Shown in pieces: positions 34,701 to 41,509 of a stretch of 45,712 bases of DNA. Both the position numbers and the translations under genes were made by a program. The stretch's first letter is position 1; every line of letters starts with the position of its first letter. Origin of the DNA: Eubacteriales bacterium (GTDB lineage: Bacteria > Bacillota > Clostridia > Lachnospirales > Lachnospiraceae). Where the stretch lies: NCBI GenBank assembly GCA_030539395.1, contig JAUNSC010000028.1:1-45712 (forward strand), read 5' to 3'. The notes beneath the pieces are model-generated. The model saw nothing but the letters and a program-made list of their open reading frames with translations, ran no database searches and was not told the origin of the DNA.

Positions 34701-35971
34701 TGCTTGATATTGCTTCTATGCATCCGCACAGTGCAATTGCAGAAGTTCTCTTCGGAGTAAGATTCACAACCGCATTCCGAGAGATTGTAGAAGGACGTGT
34801 CAGCATTAAGCATGAGGCATGGGACGTTGTAAATACAATGCTGGATGGAAAACTGACGCCTTATATTCAGAAAGTAATTGACGGCGAATTGACGTCTAAA
34901 GATTTAGCGAATGCTTTGAAAACGGCGATCAATTCTGTTTATGGTCTGACATCTGCATCCTTCGATAATCCGTTCCGTGATCCTAGAAATAAAGATAATA
35001 TTGTTGCTAAGCGTGGAGCCCTGTTTATGATTGACCTTAAAAATGAGGTACAGAAACGGGGCTTTACTGTTGCACATATTAAGACGGATTCCATTAAGAT
35101 TCCTGACGCTACGCCGGAAATCATCCAGTTTGTTATGGATTTCGGTAAGAGGTACGGTTACACCTTCGAACATGAGGCTACATACGAGCGGATGTGTCTG
35201 GTAAACGATGCAGTTTATATTGCAAAGTATAAGGACAGCGGCGAGTGGACGGCTACTGGTACTCAGTTCCAGATTCCTTATGTGTTCAAGAAGCTGTTTA
35301 GCAGAGAAGAAATCATATTTGAGGACATGTGTGAAACAAAATCTGTGAGCAGCGCTTTATATTTGGACATGAATGAAGGACTGCCGGATGTATCTGAGTA
35401 TGAAAAGAAATTGTCAAAAGCAGAGAGCGATTACAAAAAGGGATTGCTTTCTGATATGACTTTTGAGTCAACTTGTAAAGAACTGGTAGAGCCCATTTCA
35501 AAAGGGCATAACTATCGTTTCGTCGGAAAAGTAGGACAATTCTGCCCGATTAAGGACGGTGCCGGGGGCGGTTTGCTGACACGTGAAAAGAATGGAAAGT
35601 ATTATGCCGCAACAGGATCAAAGGGATATCGCTGGTTAGAATCGGAGATGGTAAAAGAACTTGGCAAGGAAAACGATATTGACCGGAAGTATTACGACAA
35701 TCTTGTTGACGAGGCAGTAAAGACCATTTCACAATACGGTGATTTTGAGTGGTTTGTTTCCGATGATCCGTATGTAAAAGAATTTGGAGCGAACGATGCG
35801 GATGTAGATTGCAGTCCTCCATGGGCAATGCCTTGTGGGGAGGAAAAATATGCGACCTGTTATGATTGCCCGTGTTTCGGTGATGACCAGAGCCATATGA
35901 CATGCGGGCTTGGATACGATATTTCAAATATTATTATGAGACGGGTTATGAACCCACCAGAAAACAATTAA
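31706..35971 (+). CDS. SF3 helicase - AEP primase - family B DNA polymerase fusion
   Basis: One uninterrupted 1421-codon frame joins three replication activities. Residues ~1-430 form a D5-type SF3 helicase: Walker A GAAGTGKST near 182 and an SF3 motif FMGTNKPVKI with a late RRLIDV arginine pair. Residues ~480-600 look like an archaeo-eukaryotic primase: IVIDFDIPDENG near 506 (DxD), SGCGVHLHY near 542 (GxH), IEVKVF near 567. From ~605 follows a family B polymerase: ExoI FYDIEVFPN (~702), ExoII FNCRRYDNH (~747), ExoIII YCDNDVIATE (~866), motif A LLDIASMHP (~1000), motif B KTAINSVYG (~1071), motif C KTDS (~1125). All exonuclease and polymerase signatures look intact. At codon 605 the reading frame passes through a perfect ribosome binding site and ATG, so a separate polymerase could also be made. 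SSB follows 18 bases downstream. Confidence 0.85.
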   Translation: MIDFMVISTRSTKRGIIEIYPKFIIKKSSDLMIRGGDFYAIWIEERGLWSTDEQDALQLIDYELDRYAKENRQHFDSDIKVLHMWDAESGMIDSWHKYCQKQMRDNFHTLDDKLIFSNTETNKKDYASKKLNYPLEAGDLSAYDKLMSTLYSEEERHKLEWAIGAIVSGESTKLQKFMVLYGAAGTGKSTVLNIIQQLFEGYYSVFDAKALGSSTNSFALEAFKNNPLVAIQHDGDLSRIEDNTRLNSLVSHELMTVNEKFKSTYSNRFKCFLFMGTNKPVKITDAKSGLIRRLIDVSPSGNKLNSREYKDTVKQVGFELGAIAYHCQEVYLDNPGKYDDYIPLTMLGASNDFYNFIIDSYHVFKKEDGTTLKAAWEMYKTYCEEAKVAFPFSQRIFKEELRNYFRDFQERFNLDDGSRVRSYYIGFRTEKFEDQTIDVQAKHHTNVRQIKFEEGVPSIFDQMCSDCFAQYATAKETPTKKWENVKTKLSDLDTSKTHYVKVPENHIVIDFDIPDENGNKSFEKNVEEASKWPPTYAELSKSGCGVHLHYIYTGDPVQLSRIYDDHIEVKVFTGKSSLRRKLSQCNNLPIATISSGLPLKGENKMVNFEAVQSEKGLRTLIKRNLNKEIHPGTKPSVDFIYKILEDAYTSDLNYDVTDMRNTVLAFAANSTHQSDYCIKLVNKMQFKSEDASTATKNDAAKLVFYDIEVFPNLFLVNWKIEGKEKPVVRMINPSPGEIEDLMRFRLVGFNCRRYDNHILYARLMGYTNEQLYRLSQKIINGEPNCFFGEAYNVSYTDVYDFASAGNKKSLKKLEIEMGNVSEKELLKKGYTEAEIRLIKAGTHHQELGLPWDQPVPEELWTKVAEYCDNDVIATEAAFHYLKADWTARQILADLAGMTVNDTTNTLTQRIIFGNNRKPQSEFHYRNLADPVYDIDEETYTFLAGACPEMMEKTHGEDGSLLPYFPGYTFDHGKSIYRGEEVGEGGYVYSEPGMYVDVALLDIASMHPHSAIAEVLFGVRFTTAFREIVEGRVSIKHEAWDVVNTMLDGKLTPYIQKVIDGELTSKDLANALKTAINSVYGLTSASFDNPFRDPRNKDNIVAKRGALFMIDLKNEVQKRGFTVAHIKTDSIKIPDATPEIIQFVMDFGKRYGYTFEHEATYERMCLVNDAVYIAKYKDSGEWTATGTQFQIPYVFKKLFSREEIIFEDMCETKSVSSALYLDMNEGLPDVSEYEKKLSKAESDYKKGLLSDMTFESTCKELVEPISKGHNYRFVGKVGQFCPIKDGAGGGLLTREKNGKYYAATGSKGYRWLESEMVKELGKENDIDRKYYDNLVDEAVKTISQYGDFEWFVSDDPYVKEFGANDADVDCSPPWAMPCGEEKYATCYDCPCFGDDQSHMTCGLGYDISNIIMRRVMNPPENN
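33503..33520 (+). promoter_or_regulatory. Ribosome binding site and ATG inside the replicase frame
   Basis: AAAGGAGAAAACAAAATG is in frame and encodes KGENKM at the primase-polymerase border. It is identical in sequence and spacing to the translation start of the gene at 27615 and nearly so to that at 22132. It would start an 818-residue stand-alone family B polymerase. Confidence 0.6.
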
Positions 35972-35989
35972 AAGCAAAGGAGAATTACT

Positions 35990-36478
35990 ATGTCATACAA
36001 AAACGTTAATAACATTATTATTGAAAACGCTCGTATTATTTTCCGTAATTTCAGAGGCGAAGAAGACAAGTATAATCGGGCAGGCAACAGAAATTTCTGC
36101 GTTATTATCGAAGATCCCGAGCAGGCACAGCAGTTGGCTGAGGATGGATGGAATGTGAGGATTCTGGCTCCGAGGGATGTAGATGATGAGCCGAGGCATT
36201 ATATTCAGGTCGCTGTAAGCTTTAAAAACATTCCGCCTAAGGTGTTCATGATCACAAGGAAAGTAAAGACGCCTTTGGACGAGGAGTCCATTGATACGCT
36301 TGACTTTGCAGAGATCCGTAATGTTGATTTGACAATCAGACCATACAATTGGGAAGTCAATGGAAAAACCGGTATTAAGGCTTATCTGAAAACCATGTAT
36401 GTCACAATCGAGGAAGACGAGTTTGCGGATAAATATGCTGAAAACGAGGGACCGGACGAAGTTCCGTTTAACTTATAA
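35990..36478 (+). CDS. Single-stranded-DNA-binding-like protein
   Basis: The 162-residue protein directly follows the replicase gene. It opens with beta-rich [19 protein letters not shown] and contains [23 protein letters not shown], the pattern of phage SSB-type OB proteins. It ends in the acidic tail [12 protein letters not shown], which resembles the DDIPF tip by which SSB recruits partner proteins. AAAGGAG is well placed. Function inferred from fold pattern, tail and position. Confidence 0.65.
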   Translation: MSYKNVNNIIIENARIIFRNFRGEEDKYNRAGNRNFCVIIEDPEQAQQLAEDGWNVRILAPRDVDDEPRHYIQVAVSFKNIPPKVFMITRKVKTPLDEESIDTLDFAEIRNVDLTIRPYNWEVNGKTGIKAYLKTMYVTIEEDEFADKYAENEGPDEVPFNL

Positions 36479-36506
36479 TTAAGGTGCCGATAAAGCTCTG
36501 ATTATG

Positions 36507-36516
36507 TGTGTACACA
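36507..36516. promoter_or_regulatory. Perfect palindrome TGTGTACACA, candidate operator
   Basis: A 10-bp perfect palindrome in the 85-base gap between the SSB-like and methylase-like genes. It could bind a small dimeric repressor. Single copy, so support is weak. Confidence 0.3.
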
Positions 36517-36563
36517 TATGGAGATAAGAGGAAATAGCCTTACTTTTCGAAAGGGGAAATGGA

Positions 36564-37502
36564 ATGGCATTTTGGAAGAAAAAACGAAAGCGGCAGACCA
36601 CAGCCAAAAAGAAAACAAATGTCGCTTCTATGAAACCAAAATTGGAATATAAACCGCCAACATGGCAGCCTACAATTCCAATGCCAGATAAAAAATTAGG
36701 TGATGTTTCAACAAAATCGCCGGATGAGAAAATTCCAGAAACAAAGCCGGTTGAAAAACATCCAGATTATCGTAAAGAATTTTTGAATGCGTTTCAGAAG
36801 CTTACATATCAGCATAGGACGTGGGATATTTGGAGAGATTTCATCATTATGTTTGCATGTTCTTTATCTAATTCAATGGATAAAGCGCGCTACGATGAAC
36901 GTGAAAAAAGATATTTGCTCATTATAAAAAAATACAACAAACAGGAACAAATGTTATTTCCTGAATTAGCTGCTCATACAGTCATGGCTTTGGAAGATAA
37001 TCCGGAACAAGACTTTCTGGGCAGCATTTTTATGGAATTAAAACTTGGAAATGAATCGGGAGGCCAATTTTTCACACCATATCATGTGTGCCAGTTAATG
37101 GCTGATATTACAATTGGCGATGTGGCAGCGCAGATAGAGAAAGACGGATATGTAACGATACATGATCCATGCTGCGGAGCAGGTGCTACATTGATTGCCG
37201 GAGTCCATAGCGCGAGAAAACAACTGGAAAAAGCAGGCTTGAATTTTCAGAATCATGTTCTTGTGGCAGCTCAGGATATTGACGAGATTGTTGCACTGAT
37301 GTGTTATATCCAGCTTTCACTTCTAGGGGTAGCGGCCTATATCAAAGTTGGAAATGCCTTGACTGATCCGATGACAGGAAACGATAGTCTTGATAACTAC
37401 TGGTTTACCATGATGTATTATTCCGATGTTTGGACAATGCGGAGGATATTCCATAGAATGGATGATTTGACGAAAGGAGAAACGAATGAACGAGAGACTT
37501 AA
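36564..37502 (+). CDS. N6-adenine-methylase-like protein lacking an evident catalytic NPPF/Y
   Basis: The 312-residue protein has a very basic N-terminal tail (KKKRKRQTTAKKK), a helical region, and an N6-methylase-type SAM domain: GQFFTPYHVCQLM (about 173), motif I DPCCGAGATLI (about 203), AAQDIDEIVALM, then VGNALTDPM. In true M.HsdM/Eco57I enzymes a (N/D)PP(F/Y) motif follows; here the sequence reads SLDNYWFTMMYYSDVWTMRR and stops. It may therefore bind SAM/DNA without methylating, or use another geometry. A helicase gene follows, and no restriction or specificity subunit is seen. Confidence 0.7.
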   Translation: MAFWKKKRKRQTTAKKKTNVASMKPKLEYKPPTWQPTIPMPDKKLGDVSTKSPDEKIPETKPVEKHPDYRKEFLNAFQKLTYQHRTWDIWRDFIIMFACSLSNSMDKARYDEREKRYLLIIKKYNKQEQMLFPELAAHTVMALEDNPEQDFLGSIFMELKLGNESGGQFFTPYHVCQLMADITIGDVAAQIEKDGYVTIHDPCCGAGATLIAGVHSARKQLEKAGLNFQNHVLVAAQDIDEIVALMCYIQLSLLGVAAYIKVGNALTDPMTGNDSLDNYWFTMMYYSDVWTMRRIFHRMDDLTKGETNERET

Positions 37503-37638
37503 TAAGCTGTTGGGAGAACTTGAATTCTTCCTGAATCATTCTCTAGTTGAAGATGATTGTACCGATAAGCAAAACGAGATGTATTCGGATATGGCTAATC
37601 TGAAAAATAGCATTGAGGCTGTACTAGAGGAGGCTTAA
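37486..37638 (+). CDS. Small acidic helical protein (50 aa)
   Basis: Begins inside the end of the methylase-like gene after GAAAGGAG and ends three bases before the helicase start. LNKLLGELEFFLNHS and NLKNSIEAVLEEA look like a helical hairpin. It could be a helicase accessory peptide; position is the only evidence. Confidence 0.5.
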   Translation: MNERLNKLLGELEFFLNHSLVEDDCTDKQNEMYSDMANLKNSIEAVLEEA

Positions 37639-37640
37639 AC

Positions 37641-38879
37641 ATGGCGGGTGTGGAATTATACGACTACCAACTTGCCGCGGTTGAAAAAATGAAAAATGGA
37701 TGCATTCTTTGTGGAGGGGTTGGGAGTGGAAAATCCCGCACTGCTTTAGCTTATTATTATCTGCAAAATGGTGGTGCTGTAGAGTGCCTAATGGGGCTTG
37801 AGGATTATCTTCCTATGGATGATCCGCCAAAGGATTTGTACATCATCACAACCGCAAGAAAAAGAGATACACTTGAATGGGAGGGTGAGCTTTCGCCCTT
37901 CCTTCTTTCTGTTCACGAAGACCTTGATTTTTATCGAGAAGGGCATAAGGTAGTCGTCGATTCGTGGAACAACATAAAAAAATATGCGGAAACAAAAGAC
38001 GCATTCTTTATATTTGACGAGCAGCGTGTGATCGGTTCCGGAGCATGGGTAAAAGCATTCCTAAAAATTGCAAAAAGTAATGATTGGATTCTACTGTCCG
38101 CAACTCCGGGCGATACGTGGGAAGACTATATTCCGGTATTTGTTGCTAACGGATTCTATAAGAATCGGACGGAGTTCATACGAGAGCATGTTGTTTACAG
38201 TCGATTTACGAAATACCCAAAGATTGATAAATATATCAATACCGGTAAACTAATTCGGTTACGCAACAGCATTCTTGTCAATATGGATTTCAAAAGGCAG
38301 ACAGTATCGCATCACGAGGACGTGTTTGTTAAGTATGATATTTCAAAGTATAAGGATGCTGGCAGAACAAGATGGGACCCATTTAAGGATGAACCGATTG
38401 TGAACGCAGCAGGTCTTTGTTATGTATGGCGAAAACTTGTAAATGTGGATAAGTCCCGTCAGGTAGCATTGTTGCAGATATTAGAGAAACATCCAAAAGC
38501 AATTATATTTTATAACTTTGATTATGAGTTGGAGATTTTGAAGGAGGTATGTGCTAGAAATGGTTACGAGATTGCCGAATGGAATGGACATAAACATCAA
38601 CCTGTGCCTGACAGCGGCAAGAGGTGGACGTACCTGGTACAGTATAATGCTGGAGCAGAAGGATGGAACTGCATTAAAACTGATACCATTATCTTCTTTT
38701 CTCAGAACTACTCCTACAAAATCATGCAGCAGTCAGCAGGACGAATTGATAGATTGAATACACCTTATAAAGATTTGTACTATTATCATCTAAAATCCCG
38801 TTCTGGAATTGATCTTGCAATTAGTCGGACGTTGAGGGATAAGAAAGATTTTAATGAATCAAGGTATGTGAAATGGTAA
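37641..38879 (+). CDS. SF2/SNF2-like helicase of phage type
   Basis: The 412-residue protein begins LYDYQLAAVEKM (Q-like motif), Walker A GGVGSGKSRTA (about 25-35), motif Ia YIITTARKRDTLEW, motif II FIFDEQR (DEQR rather than DEAH), motif III LLSATPGDTWEDY, and in domain 2 GAEGWNCIKTDTIIFF and QQSAGRIDRLNTPY (motif VI). It is compact, without accessory domains, as in phage recombination or replication helicases. AGAGGAGG precedes the start. Confidence 0.88.
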   Translation: MAGVELYDYQLAAVEKMKNGCILCGGVGSGKSRTALAYYYLQNGGAVECLMGLEDYLPMDDPPKDLYIITTARKRDTLEWEGELSPFLLSVHEDLDFYREGHKVVVDSWNNIKKYAETKDAFFIFDEQRVIGSGAWVKAFLKIAKSNDWILLSATPGDTWEDYIPVFVANGFYKNRTEFIREHVVYSRFTKYPKIDKYINTGKLIRLRNSILVNMDFKRQTVSHHEDVFVKYDISKYKDAGRTRWDPFKDEPIVNAAGLCYVWRKLVNVDKSRQVALLQILEKHPKAIIFYNFDYELEILKEVCARNGYEIAEWNGHKHQPVPDSGKRWTYLVQYNAGAEGWNCIKTDTIIFFSQNYSYKIMQQSAGRIDRLNTPYKDLYYYHLKSRSGIDLAISRTLRDKKDFNESRYVKW

Positions 38880-38881
38880 AA

Positions 38882-38910
38882 CGCGTGTTTTACACGCCCT
38901 ATAATACGAG
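38882..38910 (+). promoter_or_regulatory. 29-nt module copy 10 (CGCGTGTTTTACA / TATAAT)
   Basis: CGCGTGTTTTACA, five bases, TATAATACGAG, two bases after the helicase stop. More diverged than the others, but the spacing is identical and its hexamer is the perfect sigma-A -10, which supports a promoter role for the family. GCGTG-TTTTA-CACGC also forms a small hairpin here. Confidence 0.5.
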
Positions 38911-38922
38911 GAGCGTGATTTT

Positions 38923-39159
38923 ATGGAAGAATTAAAACGGATCAATGCAGGAATTGCTAAAAAACAACTCGGAAGAATTGGATTAGGAGTTGGATCGCTG
39001 ATTTTGGGAGTAGTGTGTATTGGAAAATATGCATATCAAGCTGGAATCACTGCGGAACAAAGATACCTGTCCAAAGAACATCCAGATGTTTATGAAATTC
39101 TTACAGAGAGAGTTTTAGAAGAATTTGATAAAATGCGTGAACAATGTAGAAGAGATTGA
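38923..39159 (+). CDS. Single-span membrane protein (78 aa)
   Basis: Basic N-terminal helix (KRINAGIAKKQLGR), one membrane segment (IGLGVGSLILGVVCIGKYAY, about 20-39), then a polar tail. Its stop codon TGA lies in the first arm of a GAGCC terminator. Ribosome binding site GAGGAG. Confidence 0.6.
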   Translation: MEELKRINAGIAKKQLGRIGLGVGSLILGVVCIGKYAYQAGITAEQRYLSKEHPDVYEILTERVLEEFDKMREQCRRD

Positions 39160-39184
39160 GCCAGCAATGGCTCTTTCTTTTTAT
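39158..39184 (+). terminator. Terminator module, GAGCC type (third copy)
   Basis: GAGCC (39158-39162), loop AGCAAT, GGCTC (39169-39173), TTTCTTTTT. Same hairpin as at 21724; it is followed by TATGAAAGGAG, the second half of the usual 29-nt module. Confidence 0.75.
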
Positions 39185-39202
39185 GAAAGGAGAAAATTTT
39201 TT

Positions 39203-39661
39203 ATGAATATCGTAGGAACGATTAAGTTTGGAAATAAGACATTGGATGTATATGACTCCCTTGATAATCCTTTATTCAGAGCATCAGACGTAGCAGATAT
39301 GATTGACTACAGCTCTGGTAATACATGGGGGATGCTTCAAATGTGCGAGGAAGATGAAAAGCTGAACCTACCAATGGTAGTTGCAGGTCAAAGGCGTTCT
39401 ATTAGTTTTTTGACAGAAAACGGACTCTATAATGTCCTCTCCCAGAGCCGGAAGCAAATTGCACGCGGTTGGAGAAGAATTATTCATAATGAACTTATTT
39501 CACTTAGACGTTCTCGTGAAAAAGATATTGTCGAACAATTTGAAGATTGGGATCATCAGTTGGACGATATTTATTTTGACGAGGAAACAGGCATTTTGAT
39601 GCAGTCTGTCACTGTCCAAGGTGGAGATGTGATACAGATTCCATATGAAAAGGGGAGATAA
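39203..39661 (+). CDS. BRO-N domain protein
   Basis: The 152-residue protein is a BRO-N (antirepressor-type) domain: VYDSLDNPLFRASDVADMIDY, LPMVVAGQRRSISFLTENGLY and SRKQIARGWRRIIHNELI are typical. BRO-N proteins bind DNA and often regulate phage development. No second (KilA-C/ANT) domain is attached, so this is a minimal version. ATG 39203 follows GAAAGGAG; the frame stays open upstream to 39125 only through the terminator. Confidence 0.8.
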   Translation: MNIVGTIKFGNKTLDVYDSLDNPLFRASDVADMIDYSSGNTWGMLQMCEEDEKLNLPMVVAGQRRSISFLTENGLYNVLSQSRKQIARGWRRIIHNELISLRRSREKDIVEQFEDWDHQLDDIYFDEETGILMQSVTVQGGDVIQIPYEKGR

Positions 39662-39664
39662 TTC

Positions 39665-39823
39665 GTGGACGAAAATTATCAGGAAGTATATTTCGACAAG
39701 TATTGTAAAACCTGTAAACATGAAAAAATGGAAGAAAAATTCGATCCATGTAATGAATGTTTAAGTGAACCGGTGAATGCTGGTTCTCATGTGCCTGTAA
39801 ATTGGGAGGATCAAGGAAAATGA
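39665..39823 (+). CDS. Small Cys-rich protein (52 aa)
   Basis: GTG start after AAGGGGAG. YCKTCKHEKMEEKFDPCNEC has four cysteines in two pairs, a likely zinc site, followed by HVPVNWEDQGK. Its stop overlaps the next start by four bases. Conserved look, no function known. Confidence 0.6.
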   Translation: MDENYQEVYFDKYCKTCKHEKMEEKFDPCNECLSEPVNAGSHVPVNWEDQGK

Positions 39824-40023
39824 AATCTGTAGGTAGCGTAATTGTGAGTTGGGATTTCTCAAACGGAAAAGACGTGGGTGTTTTGCTTGTTGGTAAACAG
39901 GTGAATGGAAAAGTAGAAGTTATCAATGCTTTTCAAGGTGAGGAGGCATATGAACTTTATCGCCGGCTCACGGTTCAAAAGAAAAAACAGAAAACAAGTT
40001 TTGCGGGGGAGGCGAACAAATGA
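39820..40023 (+). CDS. Hypothetical phage-type protein (67 aa)
   Basis: VGSVIVSWDFSNGKDVGVLL and VINAFQGEEAYELYRRL form two halves of a small alpha/beta protein with a basic tail. Coupled by overlapping stop/start to both neighbours. No recognised function. Confidence 0.65.
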   Translation: MKSVGSVIVSWDFSNGKDVGVLLVGKQVNGKVEVINAFQGEEAYELYRRLTVQKKKQKTSFAGEANK

Positions 40024-40964
40024 GTTTTCAGTATGATCAGTATTTAGCGCAACACCGCTCAAATGTAAAAAGAGGATTTGACTGGATTGCTGAAAATCTG
40101 CCGGAATTGCTGGTCGATGGATTTGACTATGGCTGGCAGATCGAGTTTGCGCATGATAAATCTAAAGATGGGTCGGACGAGTACGAGGCTTATGATGCAT
40201 ATTTTTATGGTGGGAATCGCTCTTATGCAGTTGTGCAGAATTATCGAAAGGCGTGGTTGCTGCATTTACATAGGAATCCTCATCACTGGCAGCACTGGAT
40301 TCTGATTAATGATGATCCGGAAGAAGGAGAAATTATTCTGGAGATGCCATACAACTATGTCATTGAGATGATTTGTGATTGGTGGGCATTCAGTTGGCAG
40401 AAGGGAAAGTTGGACGAGATATTCGCTTGGTACGATGAACATTCCAAATATATGAAGCTGCATCCAAAGACCCGGAAAACCGTTGAGGAGATTCTGGCGA
40501 AGATGAAAGATAAGCTGGATGAAATCGCTCTGACAGCTAACGAATCGATACTGAAGCATCACGGAATTAAGGGACAGAAGTGGGGCGTAAAAAACGGTCC
40601 GCCGTATCCTATTGATAAATCATCTGGACGTGGTACAATAGTGAAAAATGCTATTGAGTCGGGCGAAGTTTCTAAGAAAATCAACCGTGAGAAACAGATA
40701 CGTCATACGAAAAGCGGTCATATTCCAGGAAGGAGTTATCTGGATGGAGAACTTGAATATGCTCAGGGGTTGGTAGATAAATTGAGTGGAACGGGAACGC
40801 CGGTCATTAGTAATTCTGGGGAATGGCTTCACATGGAGCGAGTAGAAAATGATAAGCAACTTGGTGTTCTTGTGGATCATGAAACAGGACAAGAAACAAG
40901 AACTAATAAAGCAATGATACGATATTCTAAAACCGGATCGCATATTCATCCGAGAAAGGGGTAA
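40020..40964 (+). CDS. DUF5662 - HGIKGQKWG - toxin-50 fusion protein
   Basis: The 314-residue protein joins three parts. Residues ~1-150 are DUF5662-like (HDKSKDGSDEYEAYDAYF and LHRNPHHWQHWI). At ~181 stands HHGIKGQKWGVK, a motif seen in phage virion-associated proteins. The last ~100 residues match the polymorphic-toxin type 50 (Ntox50) pattern, a predicted RNase: KLSGTGTPVISNSGEW, TGQETRTNKAMIRYSKTGSHIHP. The next gene, three bases later, encodes an LSM-like protein that may be its antidote. How the toxin is delivered is unknown. The domain names rest on pattern recognition. Confidence 0.65.
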   Translation: MSFQYDQYLAQHRSNVKRGFDWIAENLPELLVDGFDYGWQIEFAHDKSKDGSDEYEAYDAYFYGGNRSYAVVQNYRKAWLLHLHRNPHHWQHWILINDDPEEGEIILEMPYNYVIEMICDWWAFSWQKGKLDEIFAWYDEHSKYMKLHPKTRKTVEEILAKMKDKLDEIALTANESILKHHGIKGQKWGVKNGPPYPIDKSSGRGTIVKNAIESGEVSKKINREKQIRHTKSGHIPGRSYLDGELEYAQGLVDKLSGTGTPVISNSGEWLHMERVENDKQLGVLVDHETGQETRTNKAMIRYSKTGSHIHPRKG

Positions 40965-40966
40965 TT

Positions 40967-41176
40967 ATGAATCTCATAAAATATGAAGGAAAACTAGTAA
41001 GGATAATGAGTACGAATGGGGATATGTTTGAAGGCACTGTTGGTGATTATTGTTATCCTGAGGATGATGGGAGCAATTTGGAAATGATTGTTGTTGATGT
41101 CACCAAGGGAAAGTATGTTGGACAGCCAGTAGGGTTTTATGAAAAAGATATTAAGTCGATTGAAATTATTTCTTAA
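40967..41176 (+). CDS. LSM-like small protein, candidate immunity protein
   Basis: The 69-residue protein reads LIKYEGKLVRIMSTNGDMFEGTV and ends YEKDIKSIEIIS, the strand pattern of an LSM/SH3-like barrel. It is acidic overall and lies two bases after the toxin-50 fusion, so an immunity role is plausible. This is inferred from position and size only. Confidence 0.55.
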   Translation: MNLIKYEGKLVRIMSTNGDMFEGTVGDYCYPEDDGSNLEMIVVDVTKGKYVGQPVGFYEKDIKSIEIIS

Positions 41177-41247
41177 ACGCTTTCCAAAATTCTATAGAAA
41201 TACCGCTACGCTTGTGCTAATATTGAAGAATTGGAGGATTTGATAAA

Positions 41248-41424
41248 ATGTTTGGTGTTATAAAGAAAGTTGGAAGGGGTATTAAGGAATTTATGGATGA
41301 GAAAATTAAAACCTGTAAAGAGATTTTATCTTCTGCTCAGAACAGATTAATTGTGGGATTTGTCATGGTAGGCGCTGGGGTTGGATTTATTGCCTCCGCA
41401 TACATACGAGCGCCAAAGGATTGA
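41248..41424 (+). CDS. Single-span membrane protein (58 aa)
   Basis: Polar basic helix first (KKVGRGIKEFMDEKIKTCKE), then a membrane helix (LIVGFVMVGAGVGFIASAY). TTGGAGG precedes the start. Similar in design to the other micro-membrane proteins of the element. A terminator follows. Confidence 0.55.
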   Translation: MFGVIKKVGRGIKEFMDEKIKTCKEILSSAQNRLIVGFVMVGAGVGFIASAYIRAPKD

Positions 41425-41447
41425 TATTAAATTTAGAAATAGAACGC

Positions 41448-41485
41448 AGAGAACTGTCAAAATTTGATGGTTCTCTATTTTTTTT
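41448..41485 (+). terminator. Strong terminator after the toxin-containing unit
   Basis: A 14-bp stem (41448-41461 with 41463-41476, two G-T pairs at the centre) followed by ATTTTTTTT. It separates the toxin/LSM/membrane group from the next operon. Confidence 0.85.
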
Positions 41486-41509
41486 GCCGATTTTGAAAGG
41501 AGAAAATCA

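Noticed and set aside
36507-36516. TGTGTACACA as a strong operator
   Set aside because: A single 10-bp palindrome with no second copy; kept only as a weak candidate.
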